Positions 23,931 through 31,661 of a stretch of DNA of 32,129 nt are shown here, piece by piece. Under the pieces are notes generated by a model, which saw only the letters and a program-made list of their open reading frames with translations, was not told where the DNA came from and searched no databases. This DNA comes from JANYCD01 sp043738385. Its GTDB lineage: Bacteria > Pseudomonadota > Gammaproteobacteria > Burkholderiales > Rhodocyclaceae. A program made the translations under genes and the position numbers. Each line of letters starts with the position of its first letter. Position 1 is the stretch's first letter. The stretch spans positions 1 through 32,129 of the forward strand of contig JAYUGL010000158.1 in assembly GCA_043738385.1 (NCBI GenBank), written 5' to 3'.

Positions 23931-25088
23931 GTGAATGAACGCAACTTCTTCAACGCCGACCACGAACAGTTTCGCGACACGGTAAAGAAATTCATCGACC
24001 GCGAAATTGCCCCATACCACCAGCAGTGGGAGGAGGATGGGATCGTGCCGCGCGCGTTGTGGCTGAAGGCGGGAGAAACCGGCCTGTTGTGCTGCTCGAT
24101 TCCCGAAGCCTATGGCGGGCTGGGACTGGATTATCTGTTCCAGGTCATCATGGTGGAAGAAATGGCCAAGGGCGGCTACACCGGGCCGGGCTTCTACATT
24201 CACTCCGAGATGGCCGCAACCTATATCGAAAGCTTCGGCAGCGAGGAGCAGAAACGTCAGTGGCTGCCGAAGATGGTCAGCGGCGAAGCCATCGCTGCGT
24301 TGGGGTTGACCGAACCGCACGCCGGCTCCGATCTCAAGGCCATCCGCACGCGCGCCGTGCGCGACGGTGACGATTATCTGATCAACGGCCAGAAGGTATT
24401 CATCTCCAACGGCCAATTGTGCGACCTGGTCATTCTTGCCACCAAGACCGACAGCGCTGCCGGGGCCAAGGGCGTCACGCTGTTTCTGGTCGACACCCGC
24501 CTGCCCGGTTTCAAGCGCGGCAGGAATCTCCAGAAACTCGGGCTGAAGGCGCAAGACACGTCGGAACTTTTCTTCGAAGACCTGCGCGTTCCTGCCAGCG
24601 CCATGCTCGGCAGCGAGGGCCAAGGGTTTGCCATCATGATGGCAAAGTTGGCGCAGGAGCGCCTGACCCAGGCCATCCGTTCGGCTACGGTGGTAGAAAC
24701 CGTCATCGATTACACGGTGGACTACACCGCCCAGCGCGAAGCCTTCGGCAAGACCATCGCCGATTTTCAGAACACCCAGTTCAAGATGGCCGAGCTCAAG
24801 ACCGAGGCCGTGATCGGCCGCGTGTTCACCGATCACTGCATCCAGCAGTTCATGGACGGCAAGCTCACGCCTATCGATGCCGCCATGGCCAAGATGTGGA
24901 TGTCCAACCTGCACTGCAAGGTGGTGGACGAATGCCTGCAACTGTTCGGCGGCTGGGGCTACATGTGGGAATACCCGATTGCCCGCGCCTATGCCGATGC
25001 CCGCATCGTCAAGATTGCCGGCGGTTCCATCGAGATCATGAAGCATCTCATCGGCCGCGATCTTTATGACGCGGCGAAAAAGAAGTAA
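23931..25088 (+). CDS. Acyl-CoA dehydrogenase
   Basis: This 385-residue flavoenzyme has the full family layout. An N-terminal helical domain is followed by GLTEPHAGSDLKAI (the FAD/substrate signature, about residues 125-138) and the flavin-contact REAFGKTIADFQNTQ. The C-terminal QLFGGWGYMWEYPIARAY completes it. The glutamate of the medium-chain type (YEGT) is absent: the site reads AGGS (363-366). Instead Glu243 in AQERLTQA matches the helix-G catalytic base of isovaleryl- and long-chain-type enzymes, suggesting a branched or bulky substrate. The start is GTG at 23931. It would introduce a 2,3 double bond for the MaoC hydratase encoded two genes upstream. Confidence 0.93.
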   Translation: MNERNFFNADHEQFRDTVKKFIDREIAPYHQQWEEDGIVPRALWLKAGETGLLCCSIPEAYGGLGLDYLFQVIMVEEMAKGGYTGPGFYIHSEMAATYIESFGSEEQKRQWLPKMVSGEAIAALGLTEPHAGSDLKAIRTRAVRDGDDYLINGQKVFISNGQLCDLVILATKTDSAAGAKGVTLFLVDTRLPGFKRGRNLQKLGLKAQDTSELFFEDLRVPASAMLGSEGQGFAIMMAKLAQERLTQAIRSATVVETVIDYTVDYTAQREAFGKTIADFQNTQFKMAELKTEAVIGRVFTDHCIQQFMDGKLTPIDAAMAKMWMSNLHCKVVDECLQLFGGWGYMWEYPIARAYADARIVKIAGGSIEIMKHLIGRDLYDAAKKK

Positions 25089-25118
25089 CACTTCGCCATA
25101 CGAACTGGGGATACGTTC

Positions 25119-26354
25119 ATGGGCAACGCCGCAGAGATATCCGAACAGGAAGAGACCGTCGATCATTCCGTCGATCCGCTGTTCGAGCCTATAAAAATAA
25201 AATCGCTAGCACTGAAGAACCGCATCGTCATGCCGGCCATGGGACATGGCAAGGCGCGTGGCGGTGTGCTTGGCCCCAGTTTCCACCGCTACTACCAGAT
25301 GCGTGCCGAGGCCGGCACCTCGCTGCTGATCGGAGAGGCTTCAGCGATTGGTGACCCGGTCGCGCCGGTCGAGCCCGACCAGACCCACTTCCACAGCCTG
25401 TGGCCGCTGACCGACTGGAAACAAATCGCCAAGGTGGTCCATGAGGCCGGCGCGAAAATCATTCCCCAGTTGTGGCACGTCGGCATGATTCGCAAGTCCC
25501 GCGCCTGGCCGTTCTACCACCTGCCCTCGCGCGGTCCATCCGGCCTCTATATTCAGCCCACCGACGGCACACCGATGAAGGAACCGGTCCAGCAGTCGGA
25601 ACCGATGACGCAGGCGGACATCGACGATGTCATCGCCATCTACGGCCAAGGCGCGGAAGACGCACAACGACTCGGTTTTGATGGGTTGGAAATCCACGCC
25701 GCTCACGGCTACCTCATCGATCAGTTTTTCTGGCACATCACCAACCGCCGCACCGACGGTTACGGCGGCAAGACCCTGCGCGAACGTTCGCGCTTCGCCG
25801 CCGAGGTGGTCAGGGAATGCCGGCGCAGGACCAGCCCCGACTTCCCGATCTTCTTCCGCTACTCGCAGTGGAAGATCCAGGACTACGGCGCGAAGCTGGC
25901 CGAGACGCAGCAGGAACTGGCCGGTCTCGTCGAGTCACTCGTCGATGCCGGCGTCGACTGTTTCCACGCCTCGACGCGGCGTTTCTGGGCGCCGGAATTC
26001 GAGGGCAGCGATATGAATCTTGCCGGGTGGACCAAAAAGATCAGCGGCCTGCCCACCATCACCGTCGGCTCCATCAGCCTTGACAAGGAGCTGGTGCCCT
26101 ACACCATCCGTCGCCAGGTCAAGGACGAGAAGGCCAAGCTGACCACGATCACCAACCTGAATCGCCTGATGGAAATGTTCAATCGCGGCGACTTCGACAT
26201 GATCGGCGTCGGCCGCGCGATGCTCTCCAACCCGGACTGGACCAAGCTGGTTCGCGCCGGACGCCAGGATCTGCTGCAAGCCTATGACGCCGACAGCCTC
26301 GCCAAGTCGACCGACTTTCCCGATCTCGCGCCGCCGCCAAGCCGCGGACATTGA
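25119..26354 (+). CDS. NADH:flavin oxidoreductase, Old Yellow Enzyme family
   Basis: This 411-residue FMN TIM-barrel protein has LFEPIKIKSLALKNRIVMPAM (about 22-42) at its start, IPQLWHVGMIRK on the third strand, and the family signature AAHGYLIDQFFWHITNRR followed by TDGYGG (about 190-212). IGVGRAMLSNPDWTKLVRAG near the end binds the FMN phosphate. The iron-sulfur and NAD domains of 2,4-dienoyl-CoA reductases are absent, so it is a single-domain enone reductase or a ketone desaturase. Substrate candidates are alpha,beta-unsaturated cyclic ketones, which would feed the carboxylase. It follows the acyl-CoA dehydrogenase by 30 bp. A short hydrophilic extension precedes the barrel. Confidence 0.9.
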   Translation: MGNAAEISEQEETVDHSVDPLFEPIKIKSLALKNRIVMPAMGHGKARGGVLGPSFHRYYQMRAEAGTSLLIGEASAIGDPVAPVEPDQTHFHSLWPLTDWKQIAKVVHEAGAKIIPQLWHVGMIRKSRAWPFYHLPSRGPSGLYIQPTDGTPMKEPVQQSEPMTQADIDDVIAIYGQGAEDAQRLGFDGLEIHAAHGYLIDQFFWHITNRRTDGYGGKTLRERSRFAAEVVRECRRRTSPDFPIFFRYSQWKIQDYGAKLAETQQELAGLVESLVDAGVDCFHASTRRFWAPEFEGSDMNLAGWTKKISGLPTITVGSISLDKELVPYTIRRQVKDEKAKLTTITNLNRLMEMFNRGDFDMIGVGRAMLSNPDWTKLVRAGRQDLLQAYDADSLAKSTDFPDLAPPPSRGH

Positions 26355-26431
26355 GCGCGAGTTCAAAAACGGCTTCGCTGATCGCGATGTGACAACGATG
26401 CTCGCGTGGTGAGCAACCTTGAGGCGCTTTC

Positions 26432-28033
26432 ATGGCAGAACTCACGTATGACTACATCGTTGTCGGCGCCGGATCAGCGGGCGCGGTCGTCGCCACTCGT
26501 CTGAGCGAAGACCCCGCAGTCACCGTTTTGCTGCTCGAAGCCGGTCCCGAGGACAGTAGCTACTGGAGCAAGATTCCAGTGGGGTTCGCCAAGATTCTCT
26601 TCAACCCGAAGTACATGTGGTACCACATGTCGCAACCGGAGCCGGGCCTGGGCGGTCGTTGCGTGTCGCTGCCGCATGGCAAGGTGTTGGGCGGTTCGAG
26701 TTCGATCAACGGCCTGATTTACGTGCAGGGTGCACCGTCCGACTACGACACTTGGAGCCGGATGGGCGCGACGGAATGGTCGTATGACGAGGTGCTGCCC
26801 TATTTCAAGAAGAGCGAGCGTAACAAAAAGGGCGCTGGCGCGTATCACGGCGACGACGGCCCGGTGGGTGTCGAAACTGCCGGCTGGAAAAATCCGCTGG
26901 CCGACGCCTTCATCGCCGCTGCGCAAAGCGCCGGCTTGCCACGCAACGACGACTTCGCCGGGCCGCGACTGGAAGGCGCCGGCTACTACGAGTTGAACAC
27001 CTGGAACGGTCGCCGCAGCTCGACCGCCGAGGCTTACCTCAAGCCGAATCGCCACCGCCGCAATCTGCACATCGTTACCGCTGCGTTCGCCACCAAGATT
27101 GAGTTCGCCGGCCGCGCGGCCGCAGGCGTCGTGTACCAGCGTGGCGGCCAGACCCTGCGCGCGCGGGCACGGCGCGAGATCATCCTCAGCGCCGGCGCGC
27201 TTCAGACGCCGCAACTGCTGCAAGTCTCCGGCGTCGGTCCGGCGGAACTCCTTGCCCGCCATGGCATTCCGCTGATCCATGAACTCAAGGGCGTCGGCGA
27301 AAACCTGATGGACCACCTGCATGCCAGCCGCGATTACACCACCACCAGCCGCCTCACCTTCAACGGATCGATGAACGATCCGCTGTCCAATCTGTTCGCC
27401 GGCATCAACTACTATTTCGGCCCGCGCAATGGCCCGATGACCATCGGCGCATCGCTCGCCGACGCTTATTTTTCGACGCGCCCCGGACTTGCCGCGCCGG
27501 ATGTGCAACTGCATTTCATTCCTTTTTTGCCGGACGAACAAAGCAACCTCAAACTGGCCAAGGCGTCGGGGTTTCGCATGATTTTTTACCAGAACCGGCC
27601 GGAGAGTCGCGGCTACGTGCGCATCACCTCGCCCGACCCGCGTGCCGATGCCGCGGTGTGCTTCAATCATCTGGCGAGTGAAAACGACGTGCGCGTTCTG
27701 CTCGATGCGTTTTCGGTAGTGCAGCGCATCGGCGCCGCCGAGCCGTTCAAAAAATTTGACGTGACCGAACTCAAGCCCGGGCCGGCCGGCGACAGCGAAG
27801 CGGGTCTGCTCGACTACATCCGCGACAGCGGCAATACCACGTTCCACTATTGCGGCACCGCCCGCATGGGGACTGATGAGCTGGCCGTAGTCGACCCGCA
27901 ATTGCGGGTGCGCGGCGTAGACAAGCTGCGGGTCATCGATGCGTCGGTGATGCCGACCATCGTATCGGGCAACACCAACGCCGCCACGATCATGATCGGC
28001 GAGAAGGGCGCCGACCTGATCAAGGCCGGTTGA
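26432..28033 (+). CDS. GMC family FAD-dependent alcohol oxidoreductase
   Basis: This 533-residue glucose-methanol-choline family enzyme has the dinucleotide-binding motif YIVVGAGSAGAVVATRLSED (6-25), the first GMC signature GKVLGGSSSINGLIYVQG (about 81-98) and the second GALQTPQLLQVSGVGP (about 254-269). Near the C-terminus are the active-site TFHYCGTARMG and the FAD-contact IDASVMPTIVSGNTNAA. There is no signal peptide, so it is cytoplasmic and probably a dehydrogenase rather than an oxidase. Family members oxidise primary or secondary alcohols, including cyclic and terpenoid ones. In this operon it would make the ketone or aldehyde entering the pathway. The start ATG 26432 has GAGG upstream; all motifs are intact. 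Confidence 0.92.
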   Translation: MAELTYDYIVVGAGSAGAVVATRLSEDPAVTVLLLEAGPEDSSYWSKIPVGFAKILFNPKYMWYHMSQPEPGLGGRCVSLPHGKVLGGSSSINGLIYVQGAPSDYDTWSRMGATEWSYDEVLPYFKKSERNKKGAGAYHGDDGPVGVETAGWKNPLADAFIAAAQSAGLPRNDDFAGPRLEGAGYYELNTWNGRRSSTAEAYLKPNRHRRNLHIVTAAFATKIEFAGRAAAGVVYQRGGQTLRARARREIILSAGALQTPQLLQVSGVGPAELLARHGIPLIHELKGVGENLMDHLHASRDYTTTSRLTFNGSMNDPLSNLFAGINYYFGPRNGPMTIGASLADAYFSTRPGLAAPDVQLHFIPFLPDEQSNLKLAKASGFRMIFYQNRPESRGYVRITSPDPRADAAVCFNHLASENDVRVLLDAFSVVQRIGAAEPFKKFDVTELKPGPAGDSEAGLLDYIRDSGNTTFHYCGTARMGTDELAVVDPQLRVRGVDKLRVIDASVMPTIVSGNTNAATIMIGEKGADLIKAG

Positions 28034-28067
28034 AAATTTTTCGCGGACCATTGATCAGGAGCATGCA

Positions 28068-28850
28068 ATGAAACTCGATTCAACTATCTCCGCCGTTATC
28101 ACCGGCGGCGCTTCGGGCCTCGGCGCAGCCACCGCACGGCGGCTGGCCGCGCAGGGAGTGAGGGTGGCGCTGTTCGATCTCAATCGGACGCTGGGCGAGG
28201 CGCTGGCAAATGAGATCGGCGGTATTTTCTGCCGGGTCGATGTGACCTCCGAGAGCGATGTCGATGCCGGCTTCGCCATGGCGCGCGCCACGCACGGCCA
28301 GGAGCGCATCCTGGTCAACTGCGCCGGCACCGGCGTCGCGGTCAAGACGGCGAGTCGCGACAAGCTGAGCGGCGAGCTCAGACACTTTCCGCTGGCGGAT
28401 TTTGACCGCATCATCCAGATCAACCTCGTCGGCACGTTTCGCTGCATCGCCAAATCGGCGGCCGGCATGTTGAGCCTGGCGCCGCTGCATGACGGCGAGC
28501 GTGGCGCGATCGTCAACACGGCATCGGTCGCGGCGCAAGACGGGCAGATCGGTCAGGCCGCCTATTCCGCGTCGAAGGCCGGCATCGTCGGCATGACGTT
28601 GCCGATAGCGCGCGATCTGATGAGCGAAGGCATTCGCGTCAACACCATACTGCCAGGCATCTTCGATACGCCCTTGTTGCAGGCCGCGCCGGATAACGTG
28701 AAGGCCGCGCTGGCGGCTTCGGTGCCGTTTCCCAAGCGGCTGGGCGACCCGACCGAGTACGCGACGCTGGTCGAACTGATGATCACCAACGGCTACTTCA
28801 ACGGCGAGAGTGTGCGGCTCGATGGTGCGATCCGCATGGCGCCACGCTGA
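28068..28850 (+). CDS. SDR family 3-hydroxyacyl-CoA dehydrogenase, HSD17B10-like
   Basis: This 260-residue short-chain dehydrogenase has VITGGASGLGAATARRLAAQ at the N-terminus and an acidic residue after beta-2 (LFDLNR, indicating NAD). It also has VNCAGTG, a serine in NTASVAA, and the catalytic YSASKAG. The C-terminal half follows the type II 3-hydroxyacyl-CoA dehydrogenase (HSD10) pattern closely: GIRVNTILPGIFDTPLL, PFPKRLGDPTEYA, and the ending NGESVRLDGAIRM. HSD10-like enzymes oxidise 3-hydroxyacyl-CoA, especially 2-methyl-branched ones, and also some hydroxysteroids. It closes the same-strand operon, 34 bp after the GMC gene. No thiolase follows, so the last beta-oxidation step must be encoded elsewhere. 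Confidence 0.92.
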   Translation: MKLDSTISAVITGGASGLGAATARRLAAQGVRVALFDLNRTLGEALANEIGGIFCRVDVTSESDVDAGFAMARATHGQERILVNCAGTGVAVKTASRDKLSGELRHFPLADFDRIIQINLVGTFRCIAKSAAGMLSLAPLHDGERGAIVNTASVAAQDGQIGQAAYSASKAGIVGMTLPIARDLMSEGIRVNTILPGIFDTPLLQAAPDNVKAALAASVPFPKRLGDPTEYATLVELMITNGYFNGESVRLDGAIRMAPR

Positions 28851-28938
28851 CAGAGCAGCGGTAGGTGTGATGCGCATTGGGTGTGAGAGGCGGAAAGCGG
28901 GTAAAGCCTCAACAGCCGCCGTCAGCGGTATGCCAGTG

Positions 28939-28953
28939 CGGCACCGCGTGCCG
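28939..28953. terminator. Small GC hairpin after the catabolic operon
   Basis: CGGCAC-CGC-GTGCCG forms a 6-bp stem 88 bp after the last operon gene and 46 bp before the DUF899 gene. No T-run follows. It could be a weak terminator or an mRNA stem; support is slight. Confidence 0.25.
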
Positions 28954-28999
28954 TAACGTCAGCTAAACTGTGCCGACCGATCAACACAGAGGATTCACC

Positions 29000-29707
29000 A
29001 TGACAACACATACAGTCGTTGCGAAGAGCGAATGGGTGGAAGCAAGCAAGCGCCACTTGGCCAAGGAGAAAGAATTTACCCGCATGCGCGACCAGCTCAG
29101 CGCCGAGCGCCGGGCGCTGCCGTGGCTGCGCATCGACAAGGACTACACGTTCGACGGGCCGAACGGCCGCGAGACGCTGGCGCAGTTGTTCGGCGATCGA
29201 AGCCAGCTCGTCGTCTACCACTTCATGTTCGCGCCCGAATGGGAGGTCGGTTGCAAGAGCTGCTCGTTCTGGGCCGACAACTTCAACGGCATCACCGCCC
29301 ACCTCCGGCAGCGCGACGTCGCCTTTGCCGCCATCTCGCGCGCACCGCTTGCCAAGCTGCAAGACTTCGCCAGGCGTCTCGGCTGGAGCTTCAAGTGGCT
29401 GTCCTCGCAGGGCAACGATTTCAACTACGACTTCGAAGTCTCTTTCCAACCCGAAGTGCTGGCCCGCGGCGATGCCATCTACAACTTCGCCAAGTTCCCG
29501 CAGGGAAGTTCAGACATGCCCGGCATCAGCGTGTTCGCGAAGGACGAGAGCGGCGCGGTGTTTCGCACCTACTCGACCTTCGGGCGCGGGCTCGACATGA
29601 TGAACACGGCGTACCACTACCTCGACCTCGTTCCCAAGGGTCGCGACGAAGCCGGGCTGCCTCACACGATGGAATGGGTGAAGCTGCGGGATCTCTATGA
29701 TCGCTGA
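29000..29707 (+). CDS. DUF899 family thioredoxin-like protein
   Basis: This 235-residue protein has the DUF899 pattern: an N-terminal helix with LAKEKEFTRMRDQLSAERR, then LPWLRIDKDYTFDGPNG, then the thioredoxin-like core VYHFMFAPEWEVGCKSCSFW with a Cys-x-x-Cys pair (about residues 85-88), and VAFAAISRAPLAKL. The C-terminal YSTFGRGLDMMNTAYHYLDL is also typical. The family is predicted to be redox active but has no settled function. I chose the ATG at 29000, with AGAGGA six bases upstream, over an upstream in-frame ATG at 28970 that lacks a ribosome site. It is separated from the catabolic operon by 149 bp and may be an independent gene. Confidence 0.88.
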   Translation: MTTHTVVAKSEWVEASKRHLAKEKEFTRMRDQLSAERRALPWLRIDKDYTFDGPNGRETLAQLFGDRSQLVVYHFMFAPEWEVGCKSCSFWADNFNGITAHLRQRDVAFAAISRAPLAKLQDFARRLGWSFKWLSSQGNDFNYDFEVSFQPEVLARGDAIYNFAKFPQGSSDMPGISVFAKDESGAVFRTYSTFGRGLDMMNTAYHYLDLVPKGRDEAGLPHTMEWVKLRDLYDR

Positions 29708-29767
29708 CTGCCCATGTTGCGCGCCGGCAGCGGCCGGCGGTCGGCGGCATGGGGAAAACCGACCGGA

Positions 29768-29980
29768 CTACAAGTCTCGGCGAGTAAGGCCAGCGTGCTT
29801 GGCGATGCGAGCAAGCATTCGGGGGCCGATTTCCTCGCTGTCGTGAAACGCAAAGACGACATCGGGCCATCCTTAGCGCGACAGGGTGCGATGCGATCCC
29901 GACTGTCGTTTGAGTTTCCACCCAATGTCAAATGGAACCGCCAGTAAACGTTTGGCCTTGACGGACGGCCAATGACTCAT
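29768..29980 (-). pseudogene. hicA: HicA-type toxin gene broken by an in-frame TAA
   Basis: In one frame the minus strand from ATG 29980 gives KAKRLLAVPFDIGWKLKRQ, then SGSHRTLSR, a TAA stop at 29873-29875 (codon 36), then GWPDVVFAFHDSEEIGPRML and ARIAKHAGLTRRDL to TAG at 29768. Ignoring the stop, this is a complete 70-residue HicA mRNA interferase with the catalytic His30 in SGSH. The stop replaces a position where I would expect a glutamate, so one base change (GAA to TAA) explains it. The start overlaps the hicB stop as ATGA. Toxin function should be lost, since only a 35-residue fragment can be made. Confidence 0.75.
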
Positions 29981-30186
29981 GCGGCCAGGGGAAGGGAAAT
30001 ATTGATTGCGACGGCACGCGACTCATTGTGCTCAAGGCGCTCGGCCATGGCGCGAAGGGCAAGCGCTTCGACTTTTGCCATGGCTTCGTCGGCAGTCTTG
30101 CCATAACACAGCACGCCGGGAAGCTGCGGAACCTCGGCAATCCAGCGGCCATCAACCTCTTCCTCGCACTCAATATTGAAATTCAT
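29977..30186 (-). CDS. hicB: HicB-type antitoxin, short form
   Basis: This 69-residue protein has the HicB core fold: a first strand MNFNIECEEEVDGRWIAEVP, then LPGVLCYGKTADEAMAKVEA and a helix ALALRAMAERLE. It lacks a C-terminal DNA-binding domain, as do other short HicB proteins. It would bind and inactivate HicA. Its own reading frame is intact, with GGAG upstream, and it overlaps the broken hicA by 4 bp. The antitoxin gene lies upstream of the toxin gene, the reverse of the usual hicAB order. With the toxin broken it may be a relic or may still act against related HicA toxins elsewhere. Confidence 0.85.
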   Translation of the reverse strand: MNFNIECEEEVDGRWIAEVPQLPGVLCYGKTADEAMAKVEALALRAMAERLEHNESRAVAINISLPLAA

Positions 30187-30251
30187 GATTGATCTCCAAG
30201 AAGGAACCGATGGAATTGTAGCGCGCCATGGTCTATAACACCGAACGTGTC

Positions 30252-30280
30252 AGCTTAAGGGGTCACTCTGATAACCCCTT
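30252..30280. repeat. Direct repeat copy 1 with hairpin, at the 3' end of the SnoaL-like gene
   Basis: AGCTTAAGGGGTCA (30252-30265) is repeated identically at 30852-30865, exactly 600 bp away on the other side of the SnoaL-like gene. Here it forms a hairpin AAGGGGT (30257-30263) / ACCCCTT (30274-30280), which could also end transcription coming from the minus strand. Confidence 0.5.
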
Positions 30281-30786
30281 TAATTCCCCTGGGACGGGAA
30301 GGGCACCGGCGTCGTGAGGTCCGGAAAGGTGTCGTGGCCGAAGGCGCGGATCAGGCGAACATCATCGTTGAAGTTGACCCTCGCGAAAGCGAATCGCGTC
30401 GGGTCGGGACCGCGGAAATAGATAACCTCGTGGTAATACTCGCTGACCTCGGCACGCGTCCCTTTCGCAATGCCTTTCAGCTGGGCGATCACGATGAGCC
30501 CGTCGCTGCCGAACTCGATCAGATGGTCGACGACCAGCCGGGACTCGGCGAACTGGGAGCCGATGTTGAGGCACAGATTTCTGAAGCCGTCGACGCCGTG
30601 ATAAACGCCGCCCCAAGGCAGCGAACACGGCTCAATGATCTCTGCATCGTCAGCGGCGAACCTGACGGCGGATTCCAGATCGCCGTCGATGAATGACTGC
30701 ATGAAGCGCCGGTAGGCGTCGACACGCACACCCGATTGCGCTCCGACGGTATCGGTCCCGGGGGAAATTGTTGTCATATCATTCAC
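30280..30786 (-). CDS. SnoaL-like/NTF2-like family protein
   Basis: This 168-residue protein has the cone-shaped NTF2 fold pattern. A first helix YRRFMQSFIDGDLESAVRFA is followed by DDAEIIEPCSLPWGG, HGVDGFRNL, and strands such as GLIVIAQLKGIA and VSEYYHEVIYFR. Members bind small hydrophobic ligands as isomerases, cyclases or dehydratases, but no catalytic set can be named here. It is monocistronic on the minus strand. Both sides carry the same 14-bp repeat, so it may have moved as a unit. A role with the terpenoid-like pathway is possible but unsupported. Confidence 0.8.
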   Translation of the reverse strand: MNDMTTISPGTDTVGAQSGVRVDAYRRFMQSFIDGDLESAVRFAADDAEIIEPCSLPWGGVYHGVDGFRNLCLNIGSQFAESRLVVDHLIEFGSDGLIVIAQLKGIAKGTRAEVSEYYHEVIYFRGPDPTRFAFARVNFNDDVRLIRAFGHDTFPDLTTPVPFPSQGN

Positions 30787-30851
30787 CCTTCCTGATCAGG
30801 AAACTGACGCTCGCACGAATCACGCAAAAGTAACCATCGTCATTAAAGCAA

Positions 30852-30926
30852 AGCTTAAGGGGTCAGAGATATTTTGGTTTTAACAAATAGCGAGTTTTTC
30901 AAAGTCAAATGTCTCTGACTCCTTTT
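30852..30926. repeat. Imperfect long inverted repeat (REP/MITE-like), with direct repeat copy 2
   Basis: AAGGGGTCAGAGATATTT (30857-30874) and AAATGTCTCTGACTCCTT (30907-30924) are inverted copies matching at 16 of 18 positions, separated by about 32 bp. The left arm begins inside the 14-bp sequence shared with 30252-30265. Sequences of this 'GGGGTCAGAG' type are scattered as non-coding repeats in many proteobacteria (recalled). No gene is seen between 30787 and 30983. Confidence 0.6.
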
Positions 30927-30983
30927 GTACTCGCGCCGCGTTTTTTTACGTCGGGAAATTATTGAAAATGGGTTTTTCTACAG

Positions 30984-31047
30984 CCGCAACATCCAAATTG
31001 GGGGGCACGCCGCTTTTGGCGCGTCCCTCTCGAATGCAGAGTTAGCC
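30984..31047 (-). other. Integron attC site of the sodC cassette
   Basis: On the minus strand the site runs from R'' GGCTAAC (31041-31047) to R' GTTGCGG (30984-30990), 64 bp. Between them are inner arms GAGAGGGACGCGCC and GGCGTGCCCCCC, which pair with a bulge. It lies 3 bp after the sodC stop. R'' is the exact complement of the GTTAGCC that begins the sodC cassette at 31599-31605, as recombination requires. Confidence 0.8.
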
Positions 31048-31049
31048 TT

Positions 31050-31565
31050 TTACTTGATAACACCGCATACCATACGCGCACCGCCACCACCAAGCGGAGC
31101 AGGATGATCAGCATGATTATCTCCGCCCACATGCACCATCAGCGAACGACCTGCAAGATCTGCCGTCTTTAGGCGAGGGGCGAGTACAGGTTGATTAGCA
31201 TTGCCTTCTGCATCCACAAAGAGTGCGGGTAAATCACCCAGATGACCGTCACCCCAAGGAGTGTCATGGCGCTTAGAATCGCTTGGGTCGTAGTGGCCCC
31301 CCGCCGCTAACGCAGGAACCATTTTCCCATCCTTCTCCTTCGGCTCACAGCTGGGGTTTTGGTGCAGATGGAACCCATGCAACCCAGGGGGAAGCCCTTT
31401 CAGTGACGGCGAAAACACCATGCCGTACTTTGATTCAGTGATTGATACCTGTCCAACGCTAGCGCTAACACCCTTTGCATCGACCATGGACATTTGCACT
31501 GTTGTGTCAGCCATTGCACTGCCAGCGCAGAGCATGATGGAGAGTGACGTGAGTTTCAGTTTCAT
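31050..31565 (-). CDS. sodC: Periplasmic Cu/Zn superoxide dismutase, as an integron cassette gene
   Basis: This 171-residue protein has a signal peptide, MKLKLTSLSIMLCAGSAMA, with cleavage expected before DTTVQ. The metal-site motifs are all present: the copper ligands in GFHLHQNPSCEP, the bridging and zinc ligands in GGHYDPSDSKRHDTPWGDGHLGD, and the last copper histidine in VHVGGDNHADHP. Two cysteines (PSCEP and MVCGVI) can form the conserved disulfide. It removes superoxide in the periplasm. The gene fills a cassette bounded by attC sites and has AAAGGA as its ribosome site. A complete antioxidant enzyme in a cassette is unusual. Confidence 0.95.
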   Translation of the reverse strand: MKLKLTSLSIMLCAGSAMADTTVQMSMVDAKGVSASVGQVSITESKYGMVFSPSLKGLPPGLHGFHLHQNPSCEPKEKDGKMVPALAAGGHYDPSDSKRHDTPWGDGHLGDLPALFVDAEGNANQPVLAPRLKTADLAGRSLMVHVGGDNHADHPAPLGGGGARMVCGVIK

Positions 31566-31598
31566 AATATTTCCTTTCGTGGTGGGTTAAAAATAGGG

Positions 31599-31661
31599 GG
31601 CTAACGTAAAGCTAAGGGGCGCCGCGCTTCTGCGGCGTCCCGCTTGAGCGCCGGGTTATAC
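31599..31661 (-). other. Integron attC site of the membrane-protein cassette
   Basis: On the minus strand R'' is GTATAAC (31655-31661) and R' is GTTAGCC (31599-31605), 63 bp apart end to end. Inner arms are CGCTCAAGCGGGACGCCGC and GCGGCGCCCCTTAGC. R'' is the complement of the GTTATAC found at 32029-32035, where this cassette begins, so the cassette is defined from both ends. The site includes the last codons of the gene at 31612. Confidence 0.9.
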
